NCBI GenBank assembly: GCA_948440265.1
Contig: CAOJOK010000004.1
Span: 1-64,000, forward strand
Source of the DNA: an uncultured Clostridia bacterium
Lineage (GTDB): Bacteria; Bacillota; Clostridia; Christensenellales; Pumilibacteraceae
Direction of reading: 5' to 3'
DNA: 64,000 nucleotides
The notes under the pieces are model-generated. The model was not told the origin of the DNA. It ran no database searches and worked only from the letters and a program-made list of their open reading frames with translations. The position numbers were made by a program, and so were the translations under genes. Below, one piece after another: positions 8,000 through 18,377 of the stretch. How positions within the stretch are numbered: the first letter of the stretch is position 1; each line of letters opens with the position of its first letter.

Positions 8000-10498
8000 T
8001 TACTCTGTTCTCAAAGCCACTACGGGGTCTTTCTTTGCCGCCATCCGCGACGGAATGGCGCCGGCTATGAGCGTCAGCACGACGCTTACTCCCACCAAAA
8101 TTATTGCCGCAATCGGACTTAATACCGCCAGATTTGTCGTCACCATACCGTCGGCAAGCGCCTTGATAATAGCGGACACGGGGAACGTGAGAATGAACGA
8201 TATAACGACGCCGAGTACGCCTGCGACAAAACCTATCAGCATTGTTTCGGCATTGAACACTCTGCTTATATCTTTCTTTCTCGCGCCTATACTGCGCAGT
8301 ACGCCTATTTCCTTTGTGCGTTCTATGACGGACACCCAAGTGATTATTCCTATCATTATGCTGGACACGACGAGCGACACCGCCGCAAACGCCACGAGCG
8401 CGTAAGAGATTATGTCAATCATCGTTCCCATCGTATCGGACAGCAGCGACGCCGCATCCATATACAATATTTTTTTGCTTTCCTCTTTGCCCTCGTTGAA
8501 CGCGTCGAGATGAGCGTTTATCTTCGCCTTGGTTTCGAAGCTCTTGGGATAGATATAAATATTCTTCGGAATGTCGCTGGCGCCTATCTGCTGCAACACC
8601 GCTTCTTTCAGCATTGCTTCCGTTGTTTCCAATCCCTGCGACGCCGCCATTTTGCTCTCGAACGCAAATTCCAAGCCCGTGATGTAATCGTGCGTTTCGC
8701 CTTTTACCGAATTCTGTTTTTCGGCAATCTCGCTCTTTTTGCCGCTCTCGCGCAAGAACTCGGAGAGCGCGGGCGTATACACTATGCCCGTATTGTACAG
8801 GGAAAGCGGAGTGCCCTGTTTCACACGCATAATGCCGACTATTTTCAGCGACACCTGCGACTCGTTGTAAAGCCTCTCGTACTCGCTGCTTTCGGGGTCG
8901 GTGTAATAATCGGAGAGCGGATATCCGTATTCGCTCATTCCCGAATCCTTATGCACATACCAATCGTCGTTTAAAACGACTTTGAATTCGGTGCCCGTAA
9001 TGTCGGAAAGCGTTTTTCCGTCGACCGACTCCTTATTCATTTGCAGGCTTTCCAGCGTGGTTGTGGAAATACGGTTGTATTTGTCCACGACGAGAGCCAG
9101 CTCGTTTTTCTCCGTCGGATATTTTCCGTCTATGATATCGTACTGTTCCTGAACAAACGAACCCGGTGCAAGCTCCTGCCACGAACCTGCCTGCGTACCG
9201 ATTAAGCTTGCCATCATATCGGTGCTCACCGTTTCCACAAGTCCGTAACCGACTTTTCCGTCCGTCTCCACTTTCGACAGAACGTGCGAAGTTATTCCGT
9301 AAGAATAGCTTATGCTGTTCACGAGCGACGAATCGATTGCGTTCAGATGGTCGAGATAGCTCTTATCGATAGCGTTATAATGATACTGCATTCTCTGCGG
9401 TTCGTATGCGATGACTTTGCCGTCGGACGGATATTCGGGCAAATCCACCTTGCCCATACCGCCCATTTGCGAGCTCATTGTCTGCACGTCCACGGTGTAC
9501 TGCGATACGGTTACGGGAAAGCCTGCGAGAGTGTCCGACTGCATCTGGTTTATGTATATTTTAAAGCCGTTGCTTATCGCGAGCACAAGCGCGATGCCTA
9601 TTATGCCGATTGACCCTGCAAACGCCGTCAGAAACGTCCTGCCCTTTTTGGTGCGCAGGTTGTTGAACGACAGACTGATTGCGGTCAGAAAGCTCATCGA
9701 CGTGCGTTTTAGCTGCGCCTTCTTGGCTTTGGCAAGCTGCTTTTCCCTTTTCTTCGCCGCCTTTTCGTCAAGCGGCTGTTCGACTTCTTCCTGTGTTTCT
9801 TCTGCGGGGGGGGGTTCGGGTTCGTACGGGTTTGTATCCCCGACCACCTTGCCGTCGAGAAGATTGACCGTCCGCGTGGCGTACTCTGCGGCAAGGTCGT
9901 TGTTGTGCGTGACCATAATCACAAGACGCTCTTTGGCTATCTCCTGCAAAAGGTCGGCAATCTGCACGCTCGTCTTGCTGTCCAGCGCGCCCGTCGGTTC
10001 GTCGGCGAGAATTATCTCGGGGTCGTTGACTATGGCTCTGGCAATAGCCACTCTCTGCATCTGTCCGCCCGAAAGCTGGTTCGGACGTTTGTTCATCTGC
10101 TCTTTGAGTCCCACCCTTTCCAGCGCTTTTGCCGCACGCTGTTTGCGCTCGGCTTTGGATATGCCCGACAGCGTGAGCGCAAGCTCCACGTTGCCGATTA
10201 CGGTCTGGTGCGGAATCAGGTTGTAGTTTTGGAATACAAAGCCCACGCAGCTGTTTCTGTATGCGTCCCAATCCTGCGTTTTGAAGTCCTTGGTCGACTT
10301 GCCGTTTATCAGTAAATCGCCGTCGGTGTAACCGTCGAGACCGCCCACTATGTTCAGCATTGTCGTCTTGCCGCAACCGCTCGGTCCGAGTATGGCGACG
10401 AATTCCGCTTTGCGAAAGGCGAGCGACACCCCGTCGAGGGCTCGCACCTTGGTGTCGGCTGCGGTATAATCTTTTGTTATACCTTTGAGTTCCAGCAT
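8000..10498 (-). CDS. ABC transporter, ATPase fused to FtsX/MacB-type permease
   Basis: 832 residues. Residues 1-225 are a LolD/MacB-type ATPase: Walker [10 protein letters not shown] (38-46), signature LSGGQ (142-146), Walker [10 protein letters not shown] (162-170), H-loop MVTHN. Residues ~226-265 form a charged linker starting with three prolines. The rest is an FtsX-type permease: one membrane segment near 295, a ~400-residue extracytoplasmic domain, then three C-terminal segments. Such proteins usually act mechanically in lipoprotein, peptide or antibiotic handling rather than classical import. Start: GGAG about 8 nt before the ATG, with a consensus promoter at 10553-10581. Codons for Pro229-231 are nine consecutive C, a possible slippage site between the domains. 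Confidence 0.92.
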   Translation of the reverse strand: MLELKGITKDYTAADTKVRALDGVSLAFRKAEFVAILGPSGCGKTTMLNIVGGLDGYTDGDLLINGKSTKDFKTQDWDAYRNSCVGFVFQNYNLIPHQTVIGNVELALTLSGISKAERKQRAAKALERVGLKEQMNKRPNQLSGGQMQRVAIARAIVNDPEIILADEPTGALDSKTSVQIADLLQEIAKERLVIMVTHNNDLAAEYATRTVNLLDGKVVGDTNPYEPEPPPAEETQEEVEQPLDEKAAKKREKQLAKAKKAQLKRTSMSFLTAISLSFNNLRTKKGRTFLTAFAGSIGIIGIALVLAISNGFKIYINQMQSDTLAGFPVTVSQYTVDVQTMSSQMGGMGKVDLPEYPSDGKVIAYEPQRMQYHYNAIDKSYLDHLNAIDSSLVNSISYSYGITSHVLSKVETDGKVGYGLVETVSTDMMASLIGTQAGSWQELAPGSFVQEQYDIIDGKYPTEKNELALVVDKYNRISTTTLESLQMNKESVDGKTLSDITGTEFKVVLNDDWYVHKDSGMSEYGYPLSDYYTDPESSEYERLYNESQVSLKIVGIMRVKQGTPLSLYNTGIVYTPALSEFLRESGKKSEIAEKQNSVKGETHDYITGLEFAFESKMAASQGLETTEAMLKEAVLQQIGASDIPKNIYIYPKSFETKAKINAHLDAFNEGKEESKKILYMDAASLLSDTMGTMIDIISYALVAFAAVSLVVSSIMIGIITWVSVIERTKEIGVLRSIGARKKDISRVFNAETMLIGFVAGVLGVVISFILTFPVSAIIKALADGMVTTNLAVLSPIAAIILVGVSVVLTLIAGAIPSRMAAKKDPVVALRTE

Positions 10499-10552
10499 TG
10501 TTATAACTCCTGTATTTTATTTCTTACACTCTCATTTTTTCCTACGACGTCT

Positions 10553-10581
10553 ATTATAATTTATTTTCCTTTCGCAGTCAA
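10553..10581 (-). promoter_or_regulatory. Promoter of the fused ABC transporter gene
   Basis: Minus strand TTGACT (10576-10581) and TATAAT (10553-10558), 17-bp spacer. Confidence 0.8.
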
Positions 10582-10633
10582 ATAATTAGCATTAAAATCA
10601 GATTAAAATACGGTGATAAGCAGATGTAATCTC

Positions 10634-10663
10634 TTGCGTTTTGTACGCGTTTTATGCTATAAT
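10634..10663 (+). promoter_or_regulatory. Extended -10 promoter of the SNF2 helicase gene
   Basis: TTGCGT (10634-10639) and TATAAT (10658-10663), 18-bp spacer, with TG one base before the -10 hexamer. It is divergent from the ABC promoter about 55 bp away. Confidence 0.75.
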
Positions 10664-10703
10664 ATTCTGTACTGAAAATCTACTACGGGAGCATACTAAA
10701 ACT

Positions 10704-13700
10704 ATGGCGTTGGATTTCGACACGTTGTACAACGAAGCGTCTTCGGGCGCATTTACGGGCGGAAAGAAAAGATACTACGACAACCGCGTTCGCAATCTGA
10801 ATCTCTGCTATGACGGCGGCAAAGCAGTCATTTCGGCAATCGTCGGCGGCACGAACACCGACCGCATTACGCGCATTATCTTCGACGAACAGGGCGGTCT
10901 GTACGACTATTCCTGCGACTGCGAATTCATATCCCAGACCGACGGACCGTGCAAGCACGTCGTCGCGACGGCGCTGGCTTTCGAAGAAAAGAATCCTTCG
11001 GCAAGCGAGACCAAGACCGCCGCAAAGGCGAACGCCACGACGCCTGCCGCGCTCACTCTGATTTCCGACTATGCCAAAAAGAAGAATCTGCGCCGACCTG
11101 CCGTAAACGAAAGTCCGGTGCGGCTTTTGCCCACGCTCTGTCTTGAAGACGGCAAAGTCTTTCTTATGCTGCAAATCGGCAGGGACAAGCTCTATCTCGT
11201 GCGCGACGTCAGCGATTTCGCGTCCTGTATGCAGTCGGGCGCGCTGCGAAGATACGGCGTCGATTTGACGCTTACGCACTGTTATGAACGGTTCGACGAG
11301 CTGTCGGCGAAGTTGGCTCGGTTCGTCGTCGGCTGTTACAACGAAAAAAGCGCGCTGGGACTTTCTTCTCCTGCGAAAAATCTTCTGCCGCTTCCCTGCG
11401 GAGACCTTGACGAATTTTTCGACCTTTACCGCGGTCAGACGGCTATGTTCAACGACGGCAACGTCCGAGGCGGTATGCGGCTTCTTTTCCCTGACGTCAA
11501 TGCGACGGGCGCAAAGCTCATAGCCGCGCAAAAGGACGGCGGTTTCGAATTCTCCTGCGTGCCCGCTTCGTTCAAGACCGTGCTCGGCAAGAACTATACT
11601 TATATGATAACGGACACGAGAATATTCCGACTCGACGATGACTTTGCCGGCTCGGTTTTGCCCGCGCTCAAAATTATGAATATGCACCGCAATATGTTTG
11701 TGTCGCTGACCGATATGCCGTTATTCTACAACAACGTCATTGCGCAGGTGGCGCGCTTTATTTCGGTGGAGAGCGGCGGCGCCGACCTGACCGTTTTCGA
11801 AGCCGCTCCGTTGGTTGCGAAGCTGTTTTTGAACCCCGGCGAAAAATCGGGCGCTATAAGCGCGAAGCTTGTATGCACCTACGACGACAACGAAGTGGAC
11901 ATACTCGACGACAACGCGCCTTACGGCAGTGCGGTGCGCGACTTCGAAGCCGAGCGCATAATCAAGAACCTGCTTTTGAAATATTTTCCGTCCTTCCCCA
12001 ATCTTACGCTGGACGACGAATATTCCGTATACGTCTTTCTCGCAAACGGCGTGAACGAGCTTGTTTCCTATCTCGACGTATATCTTGCCGACGAGCTTAA
12101 ACGTATGAAAGTCAAGAAGCCGCCCAGAATAAAGGTGGGCGTGCGGCTGTCGAGCGACCTTTTGGGTCTGGACGTGGAAGCCGAGGACTTCTCCGCAGAA
12201 CAGCTTATGACCGTGCTTAAAGCCTACCGCGAAAAGCGCAGTTACATTCGCCTGTCGGACGGCTCGTTCGTCGATTTGAACGACGAATCTTTGAGCGCGT
12301 TGAGCGAAATTCTCGATGTGGCGACAATCGACGAAGGCAGAATGACCGTTCCGAAATATTATGCGCCGTTTATCAACAACGAGCTGAAAAACGGTTTCTT
12401 CAATCTGGAACGCGACAGAGAGTTCAAGGCTATGATACAGGAGCTTTCCGCGCCCGAAACGCTGGACATAGAAGTTCCCGAAAGTCTGCGGAGCGTGCTT
12501 CGAAACTATCAAAAGACGGGCTATCGCTGGCTGAAAACTTTATGCAAATACGGCTTCGGCGGCATACTCGCCGACGATATGGGTCTCGGCAAGTCGCTGC
12601 AGGTCATTGCTATGCTGCTGTCGCAGGAGCGGAAAAAACCGTCCATTATCGTCTGCCCTACCACGCTCATTTTAAACTGGGTGAGCGAGCTGAACAAGTT
12701 TGCGCCGCAGTTGAAGGTTCTGCCCGTTATGGGGACGCTGGACGAGCGCAAGCAGCTTTTGACGGGAGCAAAAGACAGCGACGTGGTTATAACGTCGTAC
12801 GAGCTCATACGGCGCGACGACGACCTTTACAAAAATATAGATTTTCTGTACGCCATAGTCGACGAAGCGCAGTTCATCAAAAATCCCGAAACCAGAAACG
12901 CGCGTTCCGTCAAGACGCTCAATTCCGATTATCGTTTCGCGCTTACGGGAACGCCGATTGAAAATTCGCTTGCCGAGCTGTGGAGTATTTTCGATTTCAT
13001 AATGCCGCGCTATCTCGGCTCTTATCCGCGTTTCAAAGAGACTTACGAGTCGGAGATACTCCGCGGAAACGACAGCGCGTACACGAAACTGAAAAAGCTG
13101 GTTTCGCCGTTTATCCTGCGCCGTTTGAAGTCCGCCGTTTTGAGCGAGCTTCCGCCCAAAGTGGAAAGCAACGTCGTGAGCGGACTGTTCGGAGAACAGA
13201 AAGAGCTGTACGACGCCAATCTCGCTCTGGTGAAAAAGAGCGTGACGGGCGAATCGGTAAACAAAGTAGTCGTATTGAGTATGCTGACGAAGCTGCGGCA
13301 GCTGTGCTGTCACCCCTCTCTCGTATATCCCGAGTACGCAGGCAATTCCGCCAAGCTCGACACCTGTCTCGAACTTTTGCAGTCGGCGACGCAGAGCGGA
13401 CACAAGGTTCTGCTGTTCTCGCAGTTCACTTCTATGCTGGACGTATTGCGGCAGAAACTGGTGGAGCTCGACTTATCGCACTACATCTTAAAGGGCGACA
13501 CGCCGAAAACCGAACGTATGCGCCTTGTCAACCGTTTCAACACCGACGACACGAAAGTGTTTCTCATTTCCCTGAAAGCAGGCGGCACTGGTCTGAATCT
13601 TACGGGCGCGGACGTCGTCATTCACTACGACCCGTGGTGGAACGAGTCGGTTATGAATCAAGCCACGGACAGAGCATACCGCATAGGTCAAAACCGTTCC

Positions 13701-13844
13701 GTGCAGGTCTACAAACTCATACTGAAAAACACGGTCGAAGAAAAAATTGTCAAGCTTCAGGAGAAAAAGAGCGCGCTGTCTTCGCTTATGGTGGGCGGCG
13801 AAAACGCCTGGACTATGAAGGACATAATGGAAATACTCGGCTGA
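10704..13844 (+). CDS. SNF2-family ATP-dependent helicase with SWIM zinc finger
   Basis: 1046 residues. The N-terminus holds a SWIM finger (CDCEFISQTDGPCKHVV, pattern C-x-C-x(n)-C-x-H) that binds DNA or protein. A ~450-residue SNF2-associated region follows. The motor comes last: motif I LADDMGLGKSLQ, motif II DEAQ, motif III ALTGTPIEN, then in the second lobe GGTGLNL and QATDRAYRIGQ. Such proteins translocate on double-stranded DNA; roles include RNA polymerase recycling (RapA-like) and repair. The exact role here is unknown. Start: ATG at 10704 behind GGGAG at about 12 nt; a longer frame from 10641 would begin upstream of the -10 box. The TPR-like gene follows after 31 bp. Confidence 0.93.
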   Translation: MALDFDTLYNEASSGAFTGGKKRYYDNRVRNLNLCYDGGKAVISAIVGGTNTDRITRIIFDEQGGLYDYSCDCEFISQTDGPCKHVVATALAFEEKNPSASETKTAAKANATTPAALTLISDYAKKKNLRRPAVNESPVRLLPTLCLEDGKVFLMLQIGRDKLYLVRDVSDFASCMQSGALRRYGVDLTLTHCYERFDELSAKLARFVVGCYNEKSALGLSSPAKNLLPLPCGDLDEFFDLYRGQTAMFNDGNVRGGMRLLFPDVNATGAKLIAAQKDGGFEFSCVPASFKTVLGKNYTYMITDTRIFRLDDDFAGSVLPALKIMNMHRNMFVSLTDMPLFYNNVIAQVARFISVESGGADLTVFEAAPLVAKLFLNPGEKSGAISAKLVCTYDDNEVDILDDNAPYGSAVRDFEAERIIKNLLLKYFPSFPNLTLDDEYSVYVFLANGVNELVSYLDVYLADELKRMKVKKPPRIKVGVRLSSDLLGLDVEAEDFSAEQLMTVLKAYREKRSYIRLSDGSFVDLNDESLSALSEILDVATIDEGRMTVPKYYAPFINNELKNGFFNLERDREFKAMIQELSAPETLDIEVPESLRSVLRNYQKTGYRWLKTLCKYGFGGILADDMGLGKSLQVIAMLLSQERKKPSIIVCPTTLILNWVSELNKFAPQLKVLPVMGTLDERKQLLTGAKDSDVVITSYELIRRDDDLYKNIDFLYAIVDEAQFIKNPETRNARSVKTLNSDYRFALTGTPIENSLAELWSIFDFIMPRYLGSYPRFKETYESEILRGNDSAYTKLKKLVSPFILRRLKSAVLSELPPKVESNVVSGLFGEQKELYDANLALVKKSVTGESVNKVVVLSMLTKLRQLCCHPSLVYPEYAGNSAKLDTCLELLQSATQSGHKVLLFSQFTSMLDVLRQKLVELDLSHYILKGDTPKTERMRLVNRFNTDDTKVFLISLKAGGTGLNLTGADVVIHYDPWWNESVMNQATDRAYRIGQNRSVQVYKLILKNTVEEKIVKLQEKKSALSSLMVGGENAWTMKDIMEILG

Positions 13845-13875
13845 TAAACAATAATTTAACGGAGAAACTATCTAT

Positions 13876-14778
13876 ATGCAAAACACTTCCGAAATCACCG
13901 AAGCGCTTGCACTCGGCACTCTTTTGAAGATGAGCGAAACTGCGGCGAAATCTTTCGACCTTCCCGCCCGCGTCAAAAACGGCGTGCTGAATGCCGTCAA
14001 CCGTTTCGGTTCGGAATTTCTTTCCGAGGACGATTTCAAACCGAAAAGCTACGGCGGCGACACGGTTACGCCGTATGAGATGGCGTACCGCATCGTTTCG
14101 ATGACGGACAATCTCGACCTGAAAGCTTTATGGTATATCTTCTACCCCTATCTCGTCGTCGCGTCTCCGCACATAGACGAAACGCTTTACGAAAAGACAA
14201 AAGCCATACTGTGCGACAGGACGGTGCTACAAGCCGTGCTTGTCTCGCGCTATCGCGAGCTCATCTACGACTGCGAAGAAGATTTGCAGGCGGCGGGGCT
14301 TGCAGGCGTTTACGTCGAATGGTACGAGCCGTACGCCGATTTCAAGAAGGAAACGGACGAGACGGGCGACACGCGCGAAATGAGAAACTTCAAGCGGCTT
14401 TTGACGGCAGGCGAATTCGACGCCGTGGAAAAGGGCACGGGACGGCTTTTGAACTATGACCCGTACAACGTCGACGTCGCGCTTTTGAACATAGCGGCAA
14501 GAGTGGCGCTTCTGCCCGGAAGCGTGGAGAAGAAGGCGGCGGCTTTAAGCGATACGGTGGAATTCATAGACGAATATATCGCCTGCTGCGAAAATCAAAA
14601 ACAGCTGTCCTTTCTGCACTATTACCGCGGACTTTGTCTTTTGGGACTGGCGGCAAGCGGCGGCGACATAGAGTCGGCTCGGACGGAATTTCAAACCTGT
14701 CTGGACATAACGCCCGATTTCGAGCGCGCCGCGCTTATGCTTAAAGCAATAGACGAGAAACTTACCGATAACGGTTAA
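13876..14778 (+). CDS. Hypothetical protein with TPR-like C-terminus
   Basis: 300 residues, soluble, acidic. The last ~90 residues resemble tetratricopeptide helices (HYYRGLCLLGLAASGGD, then ESARTEFQTCLDITPDFE). The first ~200 are helical with no motif I recognise. It starts 31 bp after the SNF2 helicase, with GGAG about 9-10 nt upstream of the ATG, and is probably cotranscribed, so it may be an accessory partner of that helicase (inference from position only). Confidence 0.65.
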   Translation: MQNTSEITEALALGTLLKMSETAAKSFDLPARVKNGVLNAVNRFGSEFLSEDDFKPKSYGGDTVTPYEMAYRIVSMTDNLDLKALWYIFYPYLVVASPHIDETLYEKTKAILCDRTVLQAVLVSRYRELIYDCEEDLQAAGLAGVYVEWYEPYADFKKETDETGDTREMRNFKRLLTAGEFDAVEKGTGRLLNYDPYNVDVALLNIAARVALLPGSVEKKAAALSDTVEFIDEYIACCENQKQLSFLHYYRGLCLLGLAASGGDIESARTEFQTCLDITPDFERAALMLKAIDEKLTDNG

Positions 14779-14860
14779 AACGGTACGCCTTTTGTTCGTT
14801 TCGGCATAAAATGATATTATGCCGAAAAACAGAGAGCGTCGTCCGAAAAGAGGATTGGCA

Positions 14861-16588
14861 ATGTTTAAACTCATAAAATATCTGAAAGGCTACGGCGTGC
14901 AGACGGTTATCGCACCGATATTCAAATTCGTCGAAGCGTTTTTCGAACTCATAATTCCGATTATAGTTGCGGCAATCGTGGACGTCGGCATAAAAAACGG
15001 CGACACTTCTTATGTATTGAAGGCAGGCGCGGTTATGGTGGCGCTCGGCGCGGCGGGACTTATATTCTCGCTTATGTGCCAATATCTTGCCGCGGTGTCG
15101 AGCTCCGGCTACGGCACGAACCTGCGCGAGGCTATGTTCAGGCACATAAACTCTCTGTCGTTTGCAGAGCTTGACAAAATAGGCTCCTCGTCGATGCTGA
15201 CGCGCATAACGTCGGACGTCAATCAGACGCAGCAAGCCGTTGCTATGTTCATCCGTCTGATAACCCGAGTGCCGTTTATCGTCATCGGGTCTGCCGTTAT
15301 GGCATTTTTGATAAACTGGCAGCTCGCGCTTATTTTCGTGGGCGGCGCGATTGTGATTTCCGTCATTCTGTTTTTCATAATGCGCGCGACCATTCCGTCT
15401 TACAAAAAAGTGCAGGCGCGATTGGACGACGTCGGAGAGCTTACCGAAGAAAATCTGACGGGCGCGAGAGTGGTGCGCGCGTTTTCCAAGCAGGACGAAG
15501 AAAGAGCGGACTTCGACGCCGCCACCGACAAGCTGACCAAGGTTTCGGAAGCCGTCGGCAGGCTTTCCGCGCTTCTGAACCCGTTGACATACGTCGTCAT
15601 AAACGCCTGCATTATCGCCGTTATCGCTCTCGGCGGATACAAAGTATACGACGGCGCGCTGACGCAGGGCAATCTCATAGCGCTGGTCAATTATCTGTCG
15701 CAGATTCTGCTTGCGCTTATAGTCTTTGCCAATCTCATAGTGACTTTCACGAAGGCTTCGGCGTCGGCAAGCAGAATCAACGAAGTATTCGCCCTGTCCC
15801 CTTCCGTGCGCGAAACGGCGGAAAAGAACGTGGAGCGCGACGAGAGCGCGCCCGAAGTGGAATTCGATTCGGTGTGCTTTTCGTACAATGCCGACAGGCT
15901 GTCTTTGAAAGATATATCCTTGAAAATTCCGCGCGGTTCCACGCTCGGCATAATCGGAGCGACGGGCAGCGGCAAGACCACTCTCGTCAATCTCATTCCG
16001 CGCTTTTACGACGTTATTAGCGGCGGCGTCAGATACCGCGGCACAGACGTCAAAAACTATCCGTTCAAACAGCTCCGCGACGAAATAGGAATCGTGGCGC
16101 AAAAGACCGGACTGTTTTCCGGAACGGTCCGAGAAAATATGAAAATGGGCGACGAGAGCATTTCCGACGACGACGTCATAGCCGCGCTGAAAACGGCGCA
16201 GGCTTATGACTTTGTGTCCGCCCTGCCCGACTTTTTGGACGCGCCCGTTGCCGCAGGCGGCAAAAACTTTTCGGGCGGACAGCGCCAGCGGCTCACGATT
16301 GCTCGAGCGCTTGCGAAAAAGCCGTCCCTTTTGATACTCGACGATTCGTCGTCCGCTTTGGACACTTTGACCGACAAGCGGCTGCGCACCGCGCTCAAAC
16401 AGATACCCGACCTTACTACGATTATAGTTTCCCAGCGGTGCGGCTCTATCAAGGACGCCGACAACATAATAGTGCTGGACGACGGAGAGGACGTCGGTCA
16501 GGGCACGCACGCGCAGTTATACGACGACTGCGAAGTATACCGCGAAATATGCCAATCGCAGGGCGTCGGCAAAGGAGGTGCGAAATGA
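14861..16588 (+). CDS. ABC exporter half-transporter, subunit A (degenerate ATPase site)
   Basis: 575 residues: six membrane segments (~1-310) then an ATPase with Walker A GATGSGKTT, signature FSGGQ and a Walker B ending in LDDSSSALD. The catalytic Glu after Walker B is replaced by Asp, and the switch His is replaced by Gln (VSQRCGS instead of AHRLS). Those two changes mark the non-canonical site of heterodimeric exporters such as TM287/288, BmrCD and LmrCD. Start: ATG at 14861 with AAAGAGGA about 7 nt upstream; an in-frame ATG at 14819 sits within the likely promoter -10 and lacks a ribosome site. The partner gene overlaps its end by 4 bp (ATGA). Confidence 0.92.
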   Translation: MFKLIKYLKGYGVQTVIAPIFKFVEAFFELIIPIIVAAIVDVGIKNGDTSYVLKAGAVMVALGAAGLIFSLMCQYLAAVSSSGYGTNLREAMFRHINSLSFAELDKIGSSSMLTRITSDVNQTQQAVAMFIRLITRVPFIVIGSAVMAFLINWQLALIFVGGAIVISVILFFIMRATIPSYKKVQARLDDVGELTEENLTGARVVRAFSKQDEERADFDAATDKLTKVSEAVGRLSALLNPLTYVVINACIIAVIALGGYKVYDGALTQGNLIALVNYLSQILLALIVFANLIVTFTKASASASRINEVFALSPSVRETAEKNVERDESAPEVEFDSVCFSYNADRLSLKDISLKIPRGSTLGIIGATGSGKTTLVNLIPRFYDVISGGVRYRGTDVKNYPFKQLRDEIGIVAQKTGLFSGTVRENMKMGDESISDDDVIAALKTAQAYDFVSALPDFLDAPVAAGGKNFSGGQRQRLTIARALAKKPSLLILDDSSSALDTLTDKRLRTALKQIPDLTTIIVSQRCGSIKDADNIIVLDDGEDVGQGTHAQLYDDCEVYREICQSQGVGKGGAK

Positions 16589-18333
16589 GCGGAAAGGAAA
16601 AAAACAAGCCGCGCACCGTGGCGCGCATATTGAAATACGTCAAGCCGTATATGTTCTGGCTGATTCTCGCACTTATACTTGCCGTCATACAGATTGCCGC
16701 CACACTGCTTGCGCCGATAGTCATAGGCAAAGCAATCGACTTTATCATAGCCGAAAAAGAAGTATACTTCGACGAAGTATTCGTGCGGCTTTTACAGCTC
16801 GGCGGACTTGTAGCCGCGGCGGCGCTGTTTCAGTGGCTGGTGTCTTTATGCACGAATAAAGTTTCTTACCGAACGATACGCGACATACGCCGCGACGCTT
16901 TCGACAAGCTCAACCGCGTGCCGCTTAAAGTCATAGACGGCAGCAGCAGAGGCGACCTTATGACGCGCGTGGGCGCGGATACGGAGCAGATTTCCGACGG
17001 GCTCATTCAGGGCTTTACGCAACTGTTCACGGGCATAGTGACAGTGGTGGGCACGCTGTGCTTTATGCTTGCCGTCAACGTCTGGGTGACGCTGGTCGTC
17101 GTCGTCGTGACGCCGCTGTCCATTGTCGTCGCCTATTTCATTGCAAAGGGCTGTCACGACAAGTTCAAAAGCCAGTCCGACAAGCGCGGAGAGCTGGGCG
17201 GTTTATGCGAAGAAATGCTTCACGATTTCAAAACCGTCAAAGCCTTTTCCTATGAAGCCGCGGCGCAAAAGAGATTCGGCGTCATAAACAAAAAACTGCA
17301 AAAAGTCGGCGTCAAGGCGCAGTTCTATTCGGCAATGGTCAATCCCTGCACGCGGTTCGTAAACGGTATCGTCTATGCCGCGGTAGCCATTATGGGCGCA
17401 TTTTTATGTATCAACGGCAAACTGTCCGTCGGATATCTCTCCACGTTTTTGACGTATGCCAACCAATACACGAAGCCGTTCAACGAGATAACGGGCGTCA
17501 TAACCGAACTGCAGACTGCCACCGCCGCCGCCGCGCGCGTCTTCAAACTCTTGGACGAAGCCGAAGAAGTCGACGACGCAAACGGCAGAGAGTTTACGGC
17601 AAGCGGCGATATTTCCATAAAAGAGGTCGACTTCTCCTACTCCGACAAACCGCTCATTCAAAACTTCAATCTCGAAGTGAAACACGGTCAGCGCGTCGCA
17701 ATCGTCGGACCGACGGGCTGCGGAAAGACGACGCTGATAAACCTTTTGATGAGGTTCTACGACGTCAAGGGCGGCGAAATACTCGTCGACGGCGTGAACA
17801 TCAAGGATATGACGAGAAAGAGCCTGCGGCAGAATTTCGGTATGGTATTGCAGGACAGCTGGCTGTTTCACGGCACCATACGCGAAAACATTGCTTACGG
17901 CAAAGAGAGCGCGACGGACGAAGAAATAGTCGCCGCCGCCAAAAAAGCGCATATCCACAACTTCATTATGCGCTTAAAAGACGGATACGACACGGTCATT
18001 TCCGATAAGGACGACGGCATATCGCAGGGTCAGCGACAGCTTTTGTGTATTGCTCGCATTATGCTTATGGACCCCCCTATGCTCATTCTCGACGAAGCGA
18101 CGAGCAATATCGATACGCGCACGGAAATACGCATACAGAAAGCGTTTGCCGAAATAATGAAGGGGCGCACGTCGTTTATAGTCGCGCACCGTCTGTCCAC
18201 CATAAAGGAAGCCGATATCATTCTCGTTATGAAAGACGGCAACGTCATAGAAAAGGGCAATCACGATTCGCTTATGGCACTCGGCGGATTCTACAAGACG
18301 CTGTTCGAAGCCGGATACGGCGACGCGCAGTAA
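16585..18333 (+). CDS. ABC exporter half-transporter, subunit B (active ATPase site)
   Basis: 582 residues: six membrane segments (~20-325) then an ATPase with Walker A GPTGCGKTT, Walker B MLILDEATSNID with the catalytic Glu, and the switch VAHRLST with its His. The signature is the variant ISQGQ rather than LSGGQ. It is the catalytically competent partner of the preceding gene; together they should form an asymmetric drug, lipid or peptide exporter of unknown substrate. Start: ATG at 16585, ATGA overlap with the upstream stop and a strong AAAGGAGGT site. The frame open back to 16438 lies inside the upstream gene. Confidence 0.93.
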   Translation: MSGKEKNKPRTVARILKYVKPYMFWLILALILAVIQIAATLLAPIVIGKAIDFIIAEKEVYFDEVFVRLLQLGGLVAAAALFQWLVSLCTNKVSYRTIRDIRRDAFDKLNRVPLKVIDGSSRGDLMTRVGADTEQISDGLIQGFTQLFTGIVTVVGTLCFMLAVNVWVTLVVVVVTPLSIVVAYFIAKGCHDKFKSQSDKRGELGGLCEEMLHDFKTVKAFSYEAAAQKRFGVINKKLQKVGVKAQFYSAMVNPCTRFVNGIVYAAVAIMGAFLCINGKLSVGYLSTFLTYANQYTKPFNEITGVITELQTATAAAARVFKLLDEAEEVDDANGREFTASGDISIKEVDFSYSDKPLIQNFNLEVKHGQRVAIVGPTGCGKTTLINLLMRFYDVKGGEILVDGVNIKDMTRKSLRQNFGMVLQDSWLFHGTIRENIAYGKESATDEEIVAAAKKAHIHNFIMRLKDGYDTVISDKDDGISQGQRQLLCIARIMLMDPPMLILDEATSNIDTRTEIRIQKAFAEIMKGRTSFIVAHRLSTIKEADIILVMKDGNVIEKGNHDSLMALGGFYKTLFEAGYGDAQ

Positions 18334-18344
18334 ACACTGCAAAG

Positions 18345-18376
18345 CAAAAGCTCTCGGGCGTCCGAGAGCTTTTTTA
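18345..18376. terminator. Bidirectional terminator, ABC exporter / oxidoreductase
   Basis: Stem AGCTCTCGG (18349-18357) / CCGAGAGCT (18362-18370), 4-nt loop, A run before and T run after. It serves the exporter operon ending at 18333 and the minus gene ending at 18378. Confidence 0.85.
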
Positions 18377-18377
18377 T

